Shown here: piece after piece, positions 18,502 to 27,151 of the stretch | Layout: each line of letters starts with the position of its first letter | How positions within the stretch are numbered: position 1 is the first letter of the stretch | Assembly (NCBI GenBank): GCA_020636375.1 | Contig: JACJXZ010000003.1 | Coordinates: 620,001-684,000 of the forward strand | DNA from: Lewinellaceae bacterium | GTDB taxonomy: Bacteria > Bacteroidota > Bacteroidia > Chitinophagales > Saprospiraceae | DNA: 64,000 nucleotides | Reading direction: 5' to 3' | Position numbers and translations under genes: made by a program | Notes under the pieces: generated by a model | Database searches by the model: none | Told to the model about the DNA's origin: nothing | The model's input: the letters and a program-made list of their open reading frames with translations, nothing else

Positions 18502-19284
18502 ATGAAAGCCAAGAAATCGTACGGCCAGCACTTCCTCAACAACGAACAGATCGCCGCCCGGATCGCCGACAGCCTCACCCTTGCCGGCCAGGCGTATGAC
18601 CGGGTAGTCGAAGTCGGCCCGGGGCAGGGCATGCTGACCCGGTTCCTCCTGGAAAAACCGTTCGAATTGTTCGCTGTCGAAGCCGACCGCGATATGGTGC
18701 TTTACATCAGCAAACATTTTCCGGCCCTCAAAGGGCGAATCGTCAGCGGCGATTTTCTGAAGACGCCCCTGCCGGAGCTGATGCAGGAACAGCCTTTTGC
18801 CCTGATCGGCAATTTCCCGTACAACATTTCCTCCCAGATTCTTTTCAAAATGCTGAAACACCGGCAGTACATCCCCGAGTTGGTCGGCATGTTTCAAAAA
18901 GAAATGGCAGACCGGGTGGTGGCCGGCCCCGGCAGCAAAACCTACGGCGTGATCAGCGTCCTGACCCAGGCTTACTACCAGGGCGAATACCTTTTTACGG
19001 TCGATAAGGAGAACTTCTCCCCGCCTCCGAAAGTGCAATCGGCCGTCATCCGCCTTCTCCGAAAGGAACAGCAGGCACTGGGCTGCGATGAGAAATTGTT
19101 CCGCCGGGTGGTCAAACAGGCGTTCAGCCAGCGGCGGAAGATGCTGCGCAATACGATGAAGGCCTTTATCAAAGGCGATAACCTGCTGAACGACCCTTTC
19201 TTCGAGCAACGCCCCGAAAGGCTCAGCCTGGAAGATTTTGTGAAACTGGCCAACTGGATCGAAGAAAGAACCGACGGGGATTGA
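18502..19284 (+). CDS. rsmA: 16S rRNA (A1518/A1519) dimethyltransferase
   Basis: A 260-residue KsgA family SAM-dependent methyltransferase that dimethylates two adenines near the 3' end of 16S rRNA. Motif I is E-V-G-P-G-Q-G near residue 40 and the catalytic motif is N-F-P-Y-N near residue 105. The start is taken as the ATG at 18502 (M-K-A-K-K-S-Y-G-Q-H-F-L); a TTG two codons upstream is the alternative. It is divergent from pdxA. Confidence 0.96.
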   Translation: MKAKKSYGQHFLNNEQIAARIADSLTLAGQAYDRVVEVGPGQGMLTRFLLEKPFELFAVEADRDMVLYISKHFPALKGRIVSGDFLKTPLPELMQEQPFALIGNFPYNISSQILFKMLKHRQYIPELVGMFQKEMADRVVAGPGSKTYGVISVLTQAYYQGEYLFTVDKENFSPPPKVQSAVIRLLRKEQQALGCDEKLFRRVVKQAFSQRRKMLRNTMKAFIKGDNLLNDPFFEQRPERLSLEDFVKLANWIEERTDGD

Positions 19285-19330
19285 ACTTTTCAGCGGTGAA
19301 TGGGCTTGCATTATTATTCTATAAAAAAAA

Positions 19331-19452
19331 GTAACTATTTGGTGGGCCTGATGCCTTTGCCACGAAGACACCAAGATCGCACCAAGGCTTTGTGCAATCT
19401 TAGTGTCTTGGTGTCTTCGTGGCTAAAAAGCGGAGGGCTGCTAAATAGTTAC
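19331..19452. repeat. MITE-like palindromic element with terminal repeats
   Basis: A 122-base element. Terminal inverted repeats are GTAACTATTT (19331-19340) and AAATAGTTAC (19443-19452). An internal perfect 17-base inverted repeat begins GCCACGAAGACACC at 19359-19375 and pairs with 19407-19423. Each end is bordered by a run of eight A, which could be a target duplication. No coding capacity. It sits between rsmA and yqeY and ends 16 bases before the yqeY ATG. Confidence 0.75.
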
Positions 19453-19468
19453 AAAAAAAATCAGAATT

Positions 19469-19918
19469 ATGAGCCTTGAAGAACGCATCATGCAAGACCT
19501 CAAAGAAGCCATGAAGGCCAAAGACCAGGCCGCCCTGCGGGGCATCCGCGCCATTAAAGCCGCCATCCTGCTGGAAAAGACGAGCGGATCCAAACACGAC
19601 CTCTCCGGGGATATGGAAATGAAACTCCTCCAAAAGCTGGTCAAACAACGCAAAGACTCCCTCGACATCTACGAGAAGCAGAGCCGCGAAGACCTCGCCC
19701 AAACGGAACGGGAAGAGATCGAGGTCATCGAACGCTACCTCCCGAAGCAACTCAGCGAGGAAGAGCTGCGGGCCGAGATCAAAAAGATTATCGCCGAGGC
19801 CGGCGCCGATTCCATGAAGGACATGGGCAAGGTGATGGGCGTTGCCCAGAAAAAACTCGCCGGCAAGGCGGATGGGAAAACGATGTCGGGGATTGTTCGG
19901 GAGCTGCTGGCGGGATAG
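19469..19918 (+). CDS. yqeY: GatB/YqeY domain protein
   Basis: A 149-residue single YqeY domain, related to the C-terminal domain of the GatB amidotransferase subunit. The N-terminal helices carry the family pattern M-K-A-K-D-Q-A-A-L-R-G-I-R. The C-terminal part has D-M-G-K-V-M-G and a short helical end. Suggested to assist tRNA-dependent amidation, but its function is not established. The promoter is not clear because a palindromic element lies directly in front. Confidence 0.92.
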   Translation: MSLEERIMQDLKEAMKAKDQAALRGIRAIKAAILLEKTSGSKHDLSGDMEMKLLQKLVKQRKDSLDIYEKQSREDLAQTEREEIEVIERYLPKQLSEEELRAEIKKIIAEAGADSMKDMGKVMGVAQKKLAGKADGKTMSGIVRELLAG

Positions 19919-19954
19919 CGCGGCAGGAAGAGGGACAGTTATTGGTTATTATAT

Positions 19955-20001
19955 TCAACGGGAACAGGTTTTCCTCATACCGGAAAACCTGTTCCCGTTG
20001 A
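19955..20001. repeat. Perfect 20-base inverted repeat
   Basis: Arms at 19955-19974 and 19982-20001 (start TCAACGGGAACAGG) enclose a seven-base loop. The string GTTATTGGTTATT is found on both sides (near 19937 and 20008), like a short direct repeat. It could act as a yqeY terminator, but there is no U run. Confidence 0.7.
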
Positions 20002-20064
20002 GTATATGTTATTGGTTATTGCCGCTCAGACAAGCCGCTTTCTATGCGAAAAGCCTATTTTTCG

Positions 20065-20072
20065 TAAATTTG
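20065..20072 (+). promoter_or_regulatory. -7 promoter box, probable ALDH7 promoter
   Basis: TAAATTTG is an exact TAnnTTTG match preceded by a T-rich stretch. The ALDH7 ATG is about 260 bases downstream, so the leader would contain three inverted repeats. Confidence 0.4.
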
Positions 20073-20108
20073 CGCCCGATTAATACTGCCTTACTTTTAG
20101 GTGAGCCG

Positions 20109-20132
20109 GACAACTGCTGGACATCAGTTGTC
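20109..20132. repeat. Short perfect inverted repeat
   Basis: GACAACTG and CAGTTGTC flank an eight-base loop. It is the first of three hairpins in the putative ALDH7 leader. Confidence 0.5.
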
Positions 20133-20139
20133 ACGCCTG

Positions 20140-20220
20140 AAATTTAAACCGCAGGGAGCGCAGAGGGTCACAGAAAATGGTTAGGACTCTGTGGTTCCCC
20201 GCGCCCTCTGCGGTTAATTT
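20140..20220. repeat. Imperfect palindromic repeat (CCGCAG...CTGCGG)
   Basis: Begins with AAACCGCAGGGAGCGCAGAG and ends with CGCCCTCTGCGGTTAATTT. The two halves pair imperfectly over about 30 bases. From memory, strings of this 'gcgcagag/ctctgcgg' type recur in intergenic DNA of many environmental bacteria. No coding capacity. Confidence 0.6.
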
Positions 20221-20255
20221 TCTAAAGCAACAAAGTAGTATCAAGCAACGGGCGT

Positions 20256-20310
20256 AAACTTTTTCCGCCTGCCCGGTTGCTCCCGCTTACCAGGCAGGCG
20301 GAAAAAGTTT
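20256..20310. repeat. Strong hairpin just upstream of the ALDH7 start
   Basis: Perfect 18-base arms (starting AAACTTTTTCCGCC) at 20256-20273 and 20293-20310 enclose a 19-base loop. The right arm ends 29 bases before the ATG at 20340, so in the transcript the stem could influence initiation. It may also be one more member of the repeat cluster. Confidence 0.65.
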
Positions 20311-20339
20311 TCAAAACAATTAAAACCAAATTACACATA

Positions 20340-21866
20340 ATGGATAAGACCTTTCTCCAACAATTAGGCCTCAAAGAATACAACGCCGGCACCAGTACCG
20401 GACAGGAATCCAGCGATTCCGGAAAATACCTGCAGTCCTTTTCGCCGGTCGACGGAAAGCTGATTGGCAACGTCAGCGAAACGACGCGCGAAGAATACGA
20501 CCATGTGATCGCCAAAGCGCAGGAAGCCTTCAAAGTATGGCGGGAGATTCCCGCTCCGAAGCGGGGCGAAATCGTCCGCCAGTACGGCAATGAACTGCGC
20601 AAACACAAGGATGCCCTGGGCCGCCTCGTCTCCTACGAGATGGGCAAGAGCCTGCAGGAAGGCTGGGGCGAAGTGCAGGAGATGATCGACATCTGCGACT
20701 TTGCCGTGGGCCTCTCGCGCCAGCTCTACGGCCTGACCATGCACTCCGAACGGCCTCACCACCGCATGTACGAGCAGTGGCACCCGTTGGGCATTGTCGG
20801 CATCATCTCCGCCTTCAACTTCCCGGTGGCCGTGTGGTCCTGGAACTCCATGATCGCGCTGGTGTGCGGGGATGTGGCCGTCTGGAAACCATCGGAAAAG
20901 ACGCCGCTCTGCTCGGTGGCCTGCCAGAATATTTTCCAGGACGTGCTGAAGGCCAACGGTGTGCCGGAAGGCGTCGTCAGCATCATCAACGGCAATTACG
21001 AAGTGGGGGAATACATGACCCACGATAAGCGCGTGGCCCTCGTCTCTGCCACCGGCAGTATCCGCATGGGCAAGATCGTCGGCCAGGCTGTCGCTGCCCG
21101 CCTGGGCAAAGCCCTGCTGGAACTGGGCGGCAACAACGCCATCATCATCACCCCCAGCGCCGACCTGGATGTAGTGCTGACCGGGGCACTCTTTGGCGCC
21201 GTCGGCACCGCCGGCCAGCGCTGCACCACTACCCGCCGCCTCATTATCCACGAGAGTATCTACGGCGAGGTGCGCGACAAACTGTCCAAGGCCTACGGCC
21301 AACTGCGCATCGGCAACCCGCTGGATCAGAATATCCACGTCGGGCCGCTTATCGACCGGGACGCCGTACAGAACTACCTCGGCGCCATCGAAAAAGTAAA
21401 AGCGGAGGGCGGGCGATTCGCTGTGGAGGGCGGCGTACTGGAAGGCAAGGGGTACGAAAGCGGCTGCTACGTCCGCCCCTGCATCGCTGAAGTGCAGCAC
21501 GACTACGAAATAGTACACCACGAAACCTTCGCCCCTATCCTCTACCTGATTAAATACAAGGATTTGGACGAGGCCATCGCCTACCACAACGAGGTGCCCC
21601 AGGGCCTGTCGTCCGCCATCATGACGACCAACCTGCGGGAGGCCGAACGCTTCCTATCTGCCGCCGGATCCGACTGCGGCATCGCCAACGTCAACATCGG
21701 AACCAGCGGCGCCGAGATCGGCGGTGCCTTCGGCGGCGAAAAGGAGACCGGCGGCGGCCGCGAAAGCGGATCCGACGCCTGGAAGGCCTATATGCGCCGG
21801 CAGACGAATACGATCAACTACAGCGCGGAGGTGCCGCTGGCGCAGGGGATTAAGTTTGAATTATAG
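20340..21866 (+). CDS. ALDH7-type aldehyde dehydrogenase (aminoadipate semialdehyde)
   Basis: A 508-residue NAD-dependent aldehyde dehydrogenase of the ALDH7/antiquitin group. Members oxidise alpha-aminoadipic semialdehyde (in equilibrium with piperideine-6-carboxylate) in lysine breakdown. The catalytic Cys is in G-T-A-G-Q-R-C, the general base Glu in L-E-L-G-G-N-N, and the C-terminal signature G-G-G-R-E-S-G-S-D-A-W-K is diagnostic of ALDH7. Initiation is at the ATG at 20340. No other lysine-catabolism gene is adjacent. Confidence 0.92.
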   Translation: MDKTFLQQLGLKEYNAGTSTGQESSDSGKYLQSFSPVDGKLIGNVSETTREEYDHVIAKAQEAFKVWREIPAPKRGEIVRQYGNELRKHKDALGRLVSYEMGKSLQEGWGEVQEMIDICDFAVGLSRQLYGLTMHSERPHHRMYEQWHPLGIVGIISAFNFPVAVWSWNSMIALVCGDVAVWKPSEKTPLCSVACQNIFQDVLKANGVPEGVVSIINGNYEVGEYMTHDKRVALVSATGSIRMGKIVGQAVAARLGKALLELGGNNAIIITPSADLDVVLTGALFGAVGTAGQRCTTTRRLIIHESIYGEVRDKLSKAYGQLRIGNPLDQNIHVGPLIDRDAVQNYLGAIEKVKAEGGRFAVEGGVLEGKGYESGCYVRPCIAEVQHDYEIVHHETFAPILYLIKYKDLDEAIAYHNEVPQGLSSAIMTTNLREAERFLSAAGSDCGIANVNIGTSGAEIGGAFGGEKETGGGRESGSDAWKAYMRRQTNTINYSAEVPLAQGIKFEL

Positions 21867-21881
21867 GAAGGTTTGTTCCCA

Positions 21882-21929
21882 AAACAAAACGCCATCGCCG
21901 GGGGGATACCTGGAGATGGCGTTTTGTTT
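21882..21929 (+). terminator. Hairpin terminator after ALDH7
   Basis: Perfect 15-base arms (AAACAAAACGCCATC / GATGGCGTTTTGTTT) enclose an 18-base loop, 15 bases after the stop codon. The T-rich end of the stem substitutes for a separate U run. It can also work on the minus strand. Confidence 0.75.
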
Positions 21930-22081
21930 CCGGGGGTGCTTCTGCCGGAACCTGTTGGCGCAGGGGTACGAAGCCCGAAAGGCCTGCCCCGCACCCGCAG
22001 GGGCGGGGTATCCTCATCTGGCGAAAAAACAGCTCGCCTGAAATGAGGAACTTATTTTTCTCCGGCCCCTTAACGTGTCCC

Positions 22082-22981
22082 TCATCCCCACAACCGCCCC
22101 GGATACTTTCCCTCCTCCGCCAAAACCTCAAATGCCTTTTTCACCAAATCCTTATCCTCCCGGTAGGTCACCCCGTACCACTGTTCCTTATTGGGCAGCA
22201 CGCTAAGGCGGATTTCATCGTCTTTGATCAGCTGGTTCACAACGGTGGGTATGTAGAATTCGGCTCCGGGGTTGTCCTTGTTGTCTTTTACGAAATCGAT
22301 GAACTGCTGGTGGATCTCATCAAAGATGTGTTGGTGGAAGCCCCAGAAGTTCATCGAGACCAGCGCCTGCCCGGACAAGGGGTGCTTCTGGCCGCCTTCT
22401 TCATAGAAGATCCCCTTATCCGTCCGGTGGATTTTATGCCGCTCCACCACATCCGTCAACAAGCCAGCCTCATCCACTTCGCAGATGCCGCGGTTGACGT
22501 GGCCAGCCTCCGAGAGGGTCTTATCCAGCTGATAGCCGATCATGGCGTAGTGGTCCGGGGCACAGTCGTTGTTCAGGAAGCGCGCCATATCTTCGAAACC
22601 GGAAATGCCGTAATAGTCGTCGGCATTGATGACTGCGAAAGGCTCATGGATGAGGTGGCGGGCGACCAATACGGCATGGGCCGTACCCCAGGGCTTTTCG
22701 CGCTCTGGCAGTTCGCCAACACCTTCGATGGGCGTATTGACCGCCTGGAAGGCATATTCCACCTGTATTTTGTCCTGAAATTTATCGCCGAACGTTTCGC
22801 GGAAGGCCGCTTCGATGTCTTTGCGGATCACAAAGACCACCTTGCCGAAGCCGGCGCGGATGGCGTCGTAGACAGAGTATTCGATGATGGGCTCGCCGCC
22901 GGGGCCGACGCCGTCGACCTGCTTAAGCCCGCCGTAGCGGCTGCCCATGCCGGCAGCCAGGATCAGTAAAGTTGGTTTCAT
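22082..22981 (-). CDS. Nucleotidyltransferase (NTP_transferase family)
   Basis: A 299-residue sugar-phosphate nucleotidyltransferase-like protein. The N-terminal L-I-L-A-A-G-M-G-S-R-Y-G-G-L-K-Q is the nucleotide-binding signature, and the metal-binding Asp pair is in I-N-A-D-D-Y-Y near residue 120. The substrate sugar is not evident, and no sugar-nucleotide pathway gene is adjacent. The start overlaps the upstream gene stop by one base (TGATG), the last cistron of a five-gene minus-strand run. Confidence 0.9.
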   Translation of the reverse strand: MKPTLLILAAGMGSRYGGLKQVDGVGPGGEPIIEYSVYDAIRAGFGKVVFVIRKDIEAAFRETFGDKFQDKIQVEYAFQAVNTPIEGVGELPEREKPWGTAHAVLVARHLIHEPFAVINADDYYGISGFEDMARFLNNDCAPDHYAMIGYQLDKTLSEAGHVNRGICEVDEAGLLTDVVERHKIHRTDKGIFYEEGGQKHPLSGQALVSMNFWGFHQHIFDEIHQQFIDFVKDNKDNPGAEFYIPTVVNQLIKDDEIRLSVLPNKEQWYGVTYREDKDLVKKAFEVLAEEGKYPGRLWG

Positions 22982-23652
22982 CAGAAGTATTTTGCTTGGC
23001 GCGTTTTTTCAACAAACAAGCGGACCCGGCGCTGAACCAACCAGCGGTGCAGCAACGTGCCTCCCACCAGGAAGGCGCAGCCGAGCAGGAAGATGGCCGT
23101 CCGCGTTGCCTCCACTTCGCCGACATACGTTTTATAAAAAGGCCGGATGAAAAGCACTTCTACGGATATGACGGATGCCGAAAGCAGAAACATCAGGATG
23201 CCGGCGGCTTTTGCCTTGTTGAGAAAGCCCGGCTCCTTTCTGCGCAGGCATTTCCGCAGGAACAGGATATAGTCTTCGGCGTAAGGGTCAATTTTGATGA
23301 GTTCGCGCAGGATGTATTCCGCCTTTCCGTATTCCAGTATGTTATGCAGAGAAGCTGCCTTTCGGAACAACATTTTCTGGTAGACATCTTCGCCCCGATA
23401 TATTTCGACATTATGCACAATGGCCATTTCGATGACTACATCCACCATGAGCAGGTGTTTCTGATAGGCCCCCACCTCAAAGAGCGCATTCACGTATGCG
23501 GTGATGAGCTCGAAGTACTCTTCGAACTCCAGCCGTTTGATTTCTTCCTCCTTGTCTTCATAGAAACGGATGATCCGGCGGTAGTTGGCCGCATCGATCT
23601 CCCGGAAATCGCGGAATATTCTGGAGTGGTATGTCGACTGATATAAAGGCAT
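22981..23652 (-). CDS. Unknown protein, TPR-like with two C-terminal membrane helices
   Basis: A 223-residue protein that I do not recognise. Residues 1-140 are predicted helical and rich in Glu, Tyr and Arg, with a spacing suggesting two or three TPR-like repeats. Hydrophobic segments lie near 150-170 and 185-205, and the end is basic (R-R-V-R-L-F-V-E-K-T-R). It is coupled to the nucleotidyltransferase by a one-base overlap and starts four bases after the cyclase gene stop. A membrane-anchored, cytoplasm-facing role is likely; nothing more can be said. Confidence 0.8.
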   Translation of the reverse strand: MPLYQSTYHSRIFRDFREIDAANYRRIIRFYEDKEEEIKRLEFEEYFELITAYVNALFEVGAYQKHLLMVDVVIEMAIVHNVEIYRGEDVYQKMLFRKAASLHNILEYGKAEYILRELIKIDPYAEDYILFLRKCLRRKEPGFLNKAKAAGILMFLLSASVISVEVLFIRPFYKTYVGEVEATRTAIFLLGCAFLVGGTLLHRWLVQRRVRLFVEKTRQAKYF

Positions 23653-23656
23653 ACGT

Positions 23657-24415
23657 TCAAATGAGCTCTAATTCATACAATACCGGTTTGCTCGGGCTGG
23701 CGTCGATCTCGAAACTTGCGATCTGCATGTTCAGCAAATATAAGCCATCTTTTACGGAATTGTTCACGAAAATAAGCTCGGTAATGGTACAATCTGTCCG
23801 CGGGTGATTCGGATAATTCCAGAAGGCCCGATGGCTGAGCAGTTTTCCGCCGTCCTCCTCCCGGTCAACAGAGGGCAGGTCGATCAGGAGGTGGCGGATG
23901 CCTTTTTCCAGCAGAAAACTAATGGCTCCGTGGTGAATATAAGGTGGGTTGGCACCGGAATAATTCGTCCTCAGCTTCAGTTCATCGTTGGGCAAAGTAC
24001 GGAGGACGAGGGCTTCGGTGGAAGGCGCGCCGGCAAGAGCCTGTTCGAGCTGCTCGCGGAAGATCACGCGGTCGCCCTCATCGGTTCTGGTGGGATAGAG
24101 GCTCAGCAGCAGGGCCGGAAAGTGGAACTGCTTCAGGCACCGGTTGATCGTGTAGGGTTCTTTGGCGATATGGCCCACGCATTCGGTGTGGGTCCCGTTG
24201 CCGTGGGGGTTAAACCGCACGTTGAGGAAGTTCAGCGGGCCGCCCCGGGCGGTAGAACCTATAAAATCGCCGGCCACCACCGGGGCGGTTTCCATCGGCG
24301 GCGCGTAAAAGCAATTGACAGTTTCCAGCCCTTCCCGAAGGGGGATGGCAATGTCCAGAGGTTTGGACAGGTCGGCCCGGTAGCTGCGGCCCTGGTATTG
24401 GAAAGTGATCCACAT
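23657..24415 (-). CDS. Cyclase family protein (kynurenine formamidase-like)
   Basis: A 252-residue metal-dependent hydrolase of the cyclase family (PF04199). The metal-binding pattern appears as H-G-N-G-T-H-T-E-C-V-G-H near residue 75. Compared with the classical H-x-G-T-H-x-D-x-P-x-H it has Glu for Asp and C-V-G for the proline part, so the substrate may differ from N-formylkynurenine. The start is the ATG at 24415; the longer open frame upstream overlaps nadK and has no family resemblance. No tryptophan-degradation gene is nearby. Confidence 0.85.
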   Translation of the reverse strand: MWITFQYQGRSYRADLSKPLDIAIPLREGLETVNCFYAPPMETAPVVAGDFIGSTARGGPLNFLNVRFNPHGNGTHTECVGHIAKEPYTINRCLKQFHFPALLLSLYPTRTDEGDRVIFREQLEQALAGAPSTEALVLRTLPNDELKLRTNYSGANPPYIHHGAISFLLEKGIRHLLIDLPSVDREEDGGKLLSHRAFWNYPNHPRTDCTITELIFVNNSVKDGLYLLNMQIASFEIDASPSKPVLYELELI

Positions 24416-24443
24416 AACGATTATGGTAAATACGAACAGGTTC

Positions 24444-25328
24444 TCAGTAGTTCCGGGTATCAGCCCCCCAGGCCAGTTTGGAGCGCATGGTTTCCATGAA
24501 CCCCACATCCTGCAAATGCAGGAGCTTGACCGAAAAGTCGTTTTTCCGGACGGCCAGCTGGTGAGCGGCGGTAACCGTCTCGAAACGCGAATCGAGGGTA
24601 CACAGGAAATTCTCCGCCCGCCCTTCGATCTCAAAGGAAACCACGGAGTCGTCGGAGATGACGATCGGCCGGACATTGAGGTTGTGGGGCGCAACCGGAG
24701 TGATGACGAAGTTGCCCGAGTTGGGAAAGATAATGGGCCCGCCGCAGCTCAGGGAATACCCGGTGGAGCCGGTGGGAGTGGCCACGATGATGCCGTCGGC
24801 CCAGTAGGTATTCAGGTATGCCCCGTTGATAAAGGTGTGGATGGTCACCATGGAAGAGGTGTCCCTTTTCAGCAAGGTGCAATCGTTGAGGGCGAAGCGG
24901 ATTTCTCCGAAAATGGGGAGGTTGGATTCCAGGAAGAGCATGCGTCGCTCGTCGATGTTGTACATGCCCCGTTTGACGAGGTCGATGGCTTCGGCGATCC
25001 GCTTTTTCTCGATAGAGGCCAGGAAGCCGAGGCGCCCCAGGTTAATACCCATGATAGGGACGTTGCTGTCCCGGATATGAGTAGTGGCGCCGAGGATGGT
25101 GCCGTCGCCGCCGAGAGTGATGAAGAGGTCAAATTTCTTGACGCTGAAATCCAGGTATCCTTCGAATTCGCCGACATCCCGTTTGAACGCTATTTTGTCT
25201 TTGATCTGCTCCAGGTAAGGGGCGTAAACGTAGGCGTTAATGCCTTCTTTGTGGAGCGCATCGAACAGGTGCTGGACATGCGGAATATCTTTTTCCTTGA
25301 GCAATTTGCTGTAAACGACTACCTGCAT
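24444..25328 (-). CDS. nadK: NAD kinase
   Basis: A 294-residue NAD kinase producing NADP. The G-G-D-G-T motif lies near residue 78, an N-D-C (usual N-E) motif near 160 and the G-S-T-G-Y-S-L-S-C-G-G-P loop near 200. The length is normal. It starts 24 bases after the upstream POTRA/Omp85-like gene, in one run. Confidence 0.96.
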   Translation of the reverse strand: MQVVVYSKLLKEKDIPHVQHLFDALHKEGINAYVYAPYLEQIKDKIAFKRDVGEFEGYLDFSVKKFDLFITLGGDGTILGATTHIRDSNVPIMGINLGRLGFLASIEKKRIAEAIDLVKRGMYNIDERRMLFLESNLPIFGEIRFALNDCTLLKRDTSSMVTIHTFINGAYLNTYWADGIIVATPTGSTGYSLSCGGPIIFPNSGNFVITPVAPHNLNVRPIVISDDSVVSFEIEGRAENFLCTLDSRFETVTAAHQLAVRKNDFSVKLLHLQDVGFMETMRSKLAWGADTRNY

Positions 25329-25352
25329 AGCTGAGGTTGGAGGGCCTGTTGT

Positions 25353-26750
25353 TTAAATATTCAGGTTGAGATGTAAAAATAACCCATTTTCCATTAAATC
25401 ATTGAAGCTGTATTCGATTTGTATCACCTTATCGTAATAGAGCACGATATCCAGGCCGATTCCGCCGCCCCAGAGCAGCCGGTTGCTCAGGGCATTCAGC
25501 TGGCCGGTGTAGGGGTCGTTGGCGTATCCCAGGTCGTTATTCAGGGAGAGGTAAAACCGGACGGGCATTTTTCGGAAAGCCTGAATGGGAACAGCCTTGC
25601 CGAAGTCCAATCCCCACTCCAACAGCTGCAGGCGCAAGGCCGAACGCCCCAGTACCATGTCGAGCCCGTCCATAATGTAATATTCGTAGCCGTGGAGGGA
25701 CATGCTTCCGAACCCCATGGCCCGGTTGTCGTTGTACGGTTGCTGATGGCGGATGAAGGAGTATTTGGCACCGCTTTCCAGGCCGAGGCTCCACCGTTGG
25801 CCGAAGGGCAGGTAGCGCCGGTAGCTCGCCCAGAGGGTCAGGGCGTCCCGGTCGCCGAAAATGCCGAGGCCATCTTTTTCGAGGACGGCGTTGAAAAAGG
25901 ATCCTTTCCAGGGGTAGGGCCTTACGTCGCGCTGGTCAACAGAAAAGCTGTAGGCCAGCAGGAAATAGCGCTGGAAGTTGCGCCCGTTGAGAAAAAAGTC
26001 GGGGTTCTTTTCCCGGGAGACGATGTCGTCCACCCGGTTTTGCCGGTAGCCGGCGATGAGTTCGTGAGAAGCTTTGATGCGAGGCCGGTACGACAGGGCC
26101 AGGTTGGCGTGAAAACGCTGGTAGATAAAGTTTTCTCCATCCCGGAAAAAATCCTGTTTATTGCCCGTCGTAGCGTAATTGATCTCCCGGTTGCGCAGAT
26201 AGGCCACTTCGGCCGACAGGCCCGTCGTTTGCGCCTTATCGAAAAAGGGCAGGCTGTAACTGAGGGCATACTTTCGGGTGTAGCCGTACTTTGCCGATAT
26301 CTTCAGGCGGTCCCGGTTGCCGGTGAAATTGAGGTGGGCAAACTCCATGCCGAAGTTGAGGCGCTGCAGGGAGCGCCCCTGTTCCACCCACCAGACATTG
26401 AAGTTCCTGTCGGCCAGCTCAAAGATGGGGACGGGATAGAGATACCATGTTTCGTCCACATCCACCAACAGATGTACCTTATTGGACTCGCCTTCCCAGG
26501 CTTTGAAACTGATCTCGGCACGATTGAAAAGGCCGGTGTTCATGATGAGTTCCTCACTTCGGTTCATCAGTGCCGACAGGTCGCTGAGGCTAACCGTATC
26601 GCCCTCTCCGACCAGCATTTCCCGTAGTATGATGCTCTTCTTCGTCTTTTTATGGCCCCGAACGCTTATGCTGTCGATATAAACAAAATCAAGCTGAGCA
26701 ACCGCGACGCAGGGAGCGGCGAATAGCGCCAGTAAAATAAGTATACGCAT
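25353..26750 (-). CDS. POTRA/Omp85-like outer membrane protein
   Basis: A 465-residue outer-membrane protein. Signal peptide ends near residue 18 (A-V-A-Q). A single POTRA-like domain covers about residues 20-100 (S-I-S-V-R-G-H-K-K-T). A beta barrel rich in aromatic alternation follows and ends in L-H-L-N-L-N-I. It is shorter than BamA (about 800 residues with five POTRA domains), so it is a minimal Omp85/TamA-like protein rather than the essential BamA. It lies directly upstream of nadK. Confidence 0.85.
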   Translation of the reverse strand: MRILILLALFAAPCVAVAQLDFVYIDSISVRGHKKTKKSIILREMLVGEGDTVSLSDLSALMNRSEELIMNTGLFNRAEISFKAWEGESNKVHLLVDVDETWYLYPVPIFELADRNFNVWWVEQGRSLQRLNFGMEFAHLNFTGNRDRLKISAKYGYTRKYALSYSLPFFDKAQTTGLSAEVAYLRNREINYATTGNKQDFFRDGENFIYQRFHANLALSYRPRIKASHELIAGYRQNRVDDIVSREKNPDFFLNGRNFQRYFLLAYSFSVDQRDVRPYPWKGSFFNAVLEKDGLGIFGDRDALTLWASYRRYLPFGQRWSLGLESGAKYSFIRHQQPYNDNRAMGFGSMSLHGYEYYIMDGLDMVLGRSALRLQLLEWGLDFGKAVPIQAFRKMPVRFYLSLNNDLGYANDPYTGQLNALSNRLLWGGGIGLDIVLYYDKVIQIEYSFNDLMENGLFLHLNLNI

Positions 26751-26796
26751 AGAGTTCCACCTAATCTGAAGTTCTGAATCCTGTGGAGATAAATGG

Positions 26797-26939
26797 GGTC
26801 ACCCGTCTGACGCTGGACAAACTGGCTGTTGTCTGTTGACTGTTGTCTGTTGTTGCCAACAATTGGCAGCAGGTTGGTGCCGGAGAACTGTCAACCAACA
26901 ATCGGCACGATCAACGTGTCCATCATTAGACGGGTAGCC
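26797..26939. repeat. Inverted-repeat element, copy 1 (ACCCGTCT type)
   Basis: About 143 bases. The left end has ACCCGTCTGACGCTGGACA and the right end TGTCCATCATTAGACGGGT, which pair with a few mismatches. The interior is rich in TGTTGTCTGTTG-type strings. A second copy with better arms is at 28819-28920. No coding capacity. It lies in the 401-base gap between the POTRA-like gene and the CBS gene; the rest of this gap shows nothing else. Confidence 0.7.
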
Positions 26940-27151
26940 GGCAAGTGCTATTCCGTTCTGTTTTCCAAGGGTTTGTAAAAAGGCGAGTTTTTCTCTCCTG
27001 CCTAACAAGTTAATACTTTTCGCAAAAAGCCAAAAGAGAAAGGCGGGAAATAGATACAATACAGGCTGAATATCTCGCTTCTGCCATTATTCCGGATGGT
27101 AAAAGCTCATTTCATTTGGGGGCGGGGATTAAGAAAAAAATCAGAAGCTGC

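Noticed and set aside
21930..22081. Additional hairpin CCTGCCCCGC/GGGGCGGGG
   Set aside because: Short, imperfect and GC-only; too weak to call beside the clear terminator at 21882-21929.
24416..24694. N-terminal extension of the cyclase-family gene
   Set aside because: The extension overlaps nadK out of frame and is Ser/Pro/Arg-rich; the ATG at 24415 gives a normal N-terminus.
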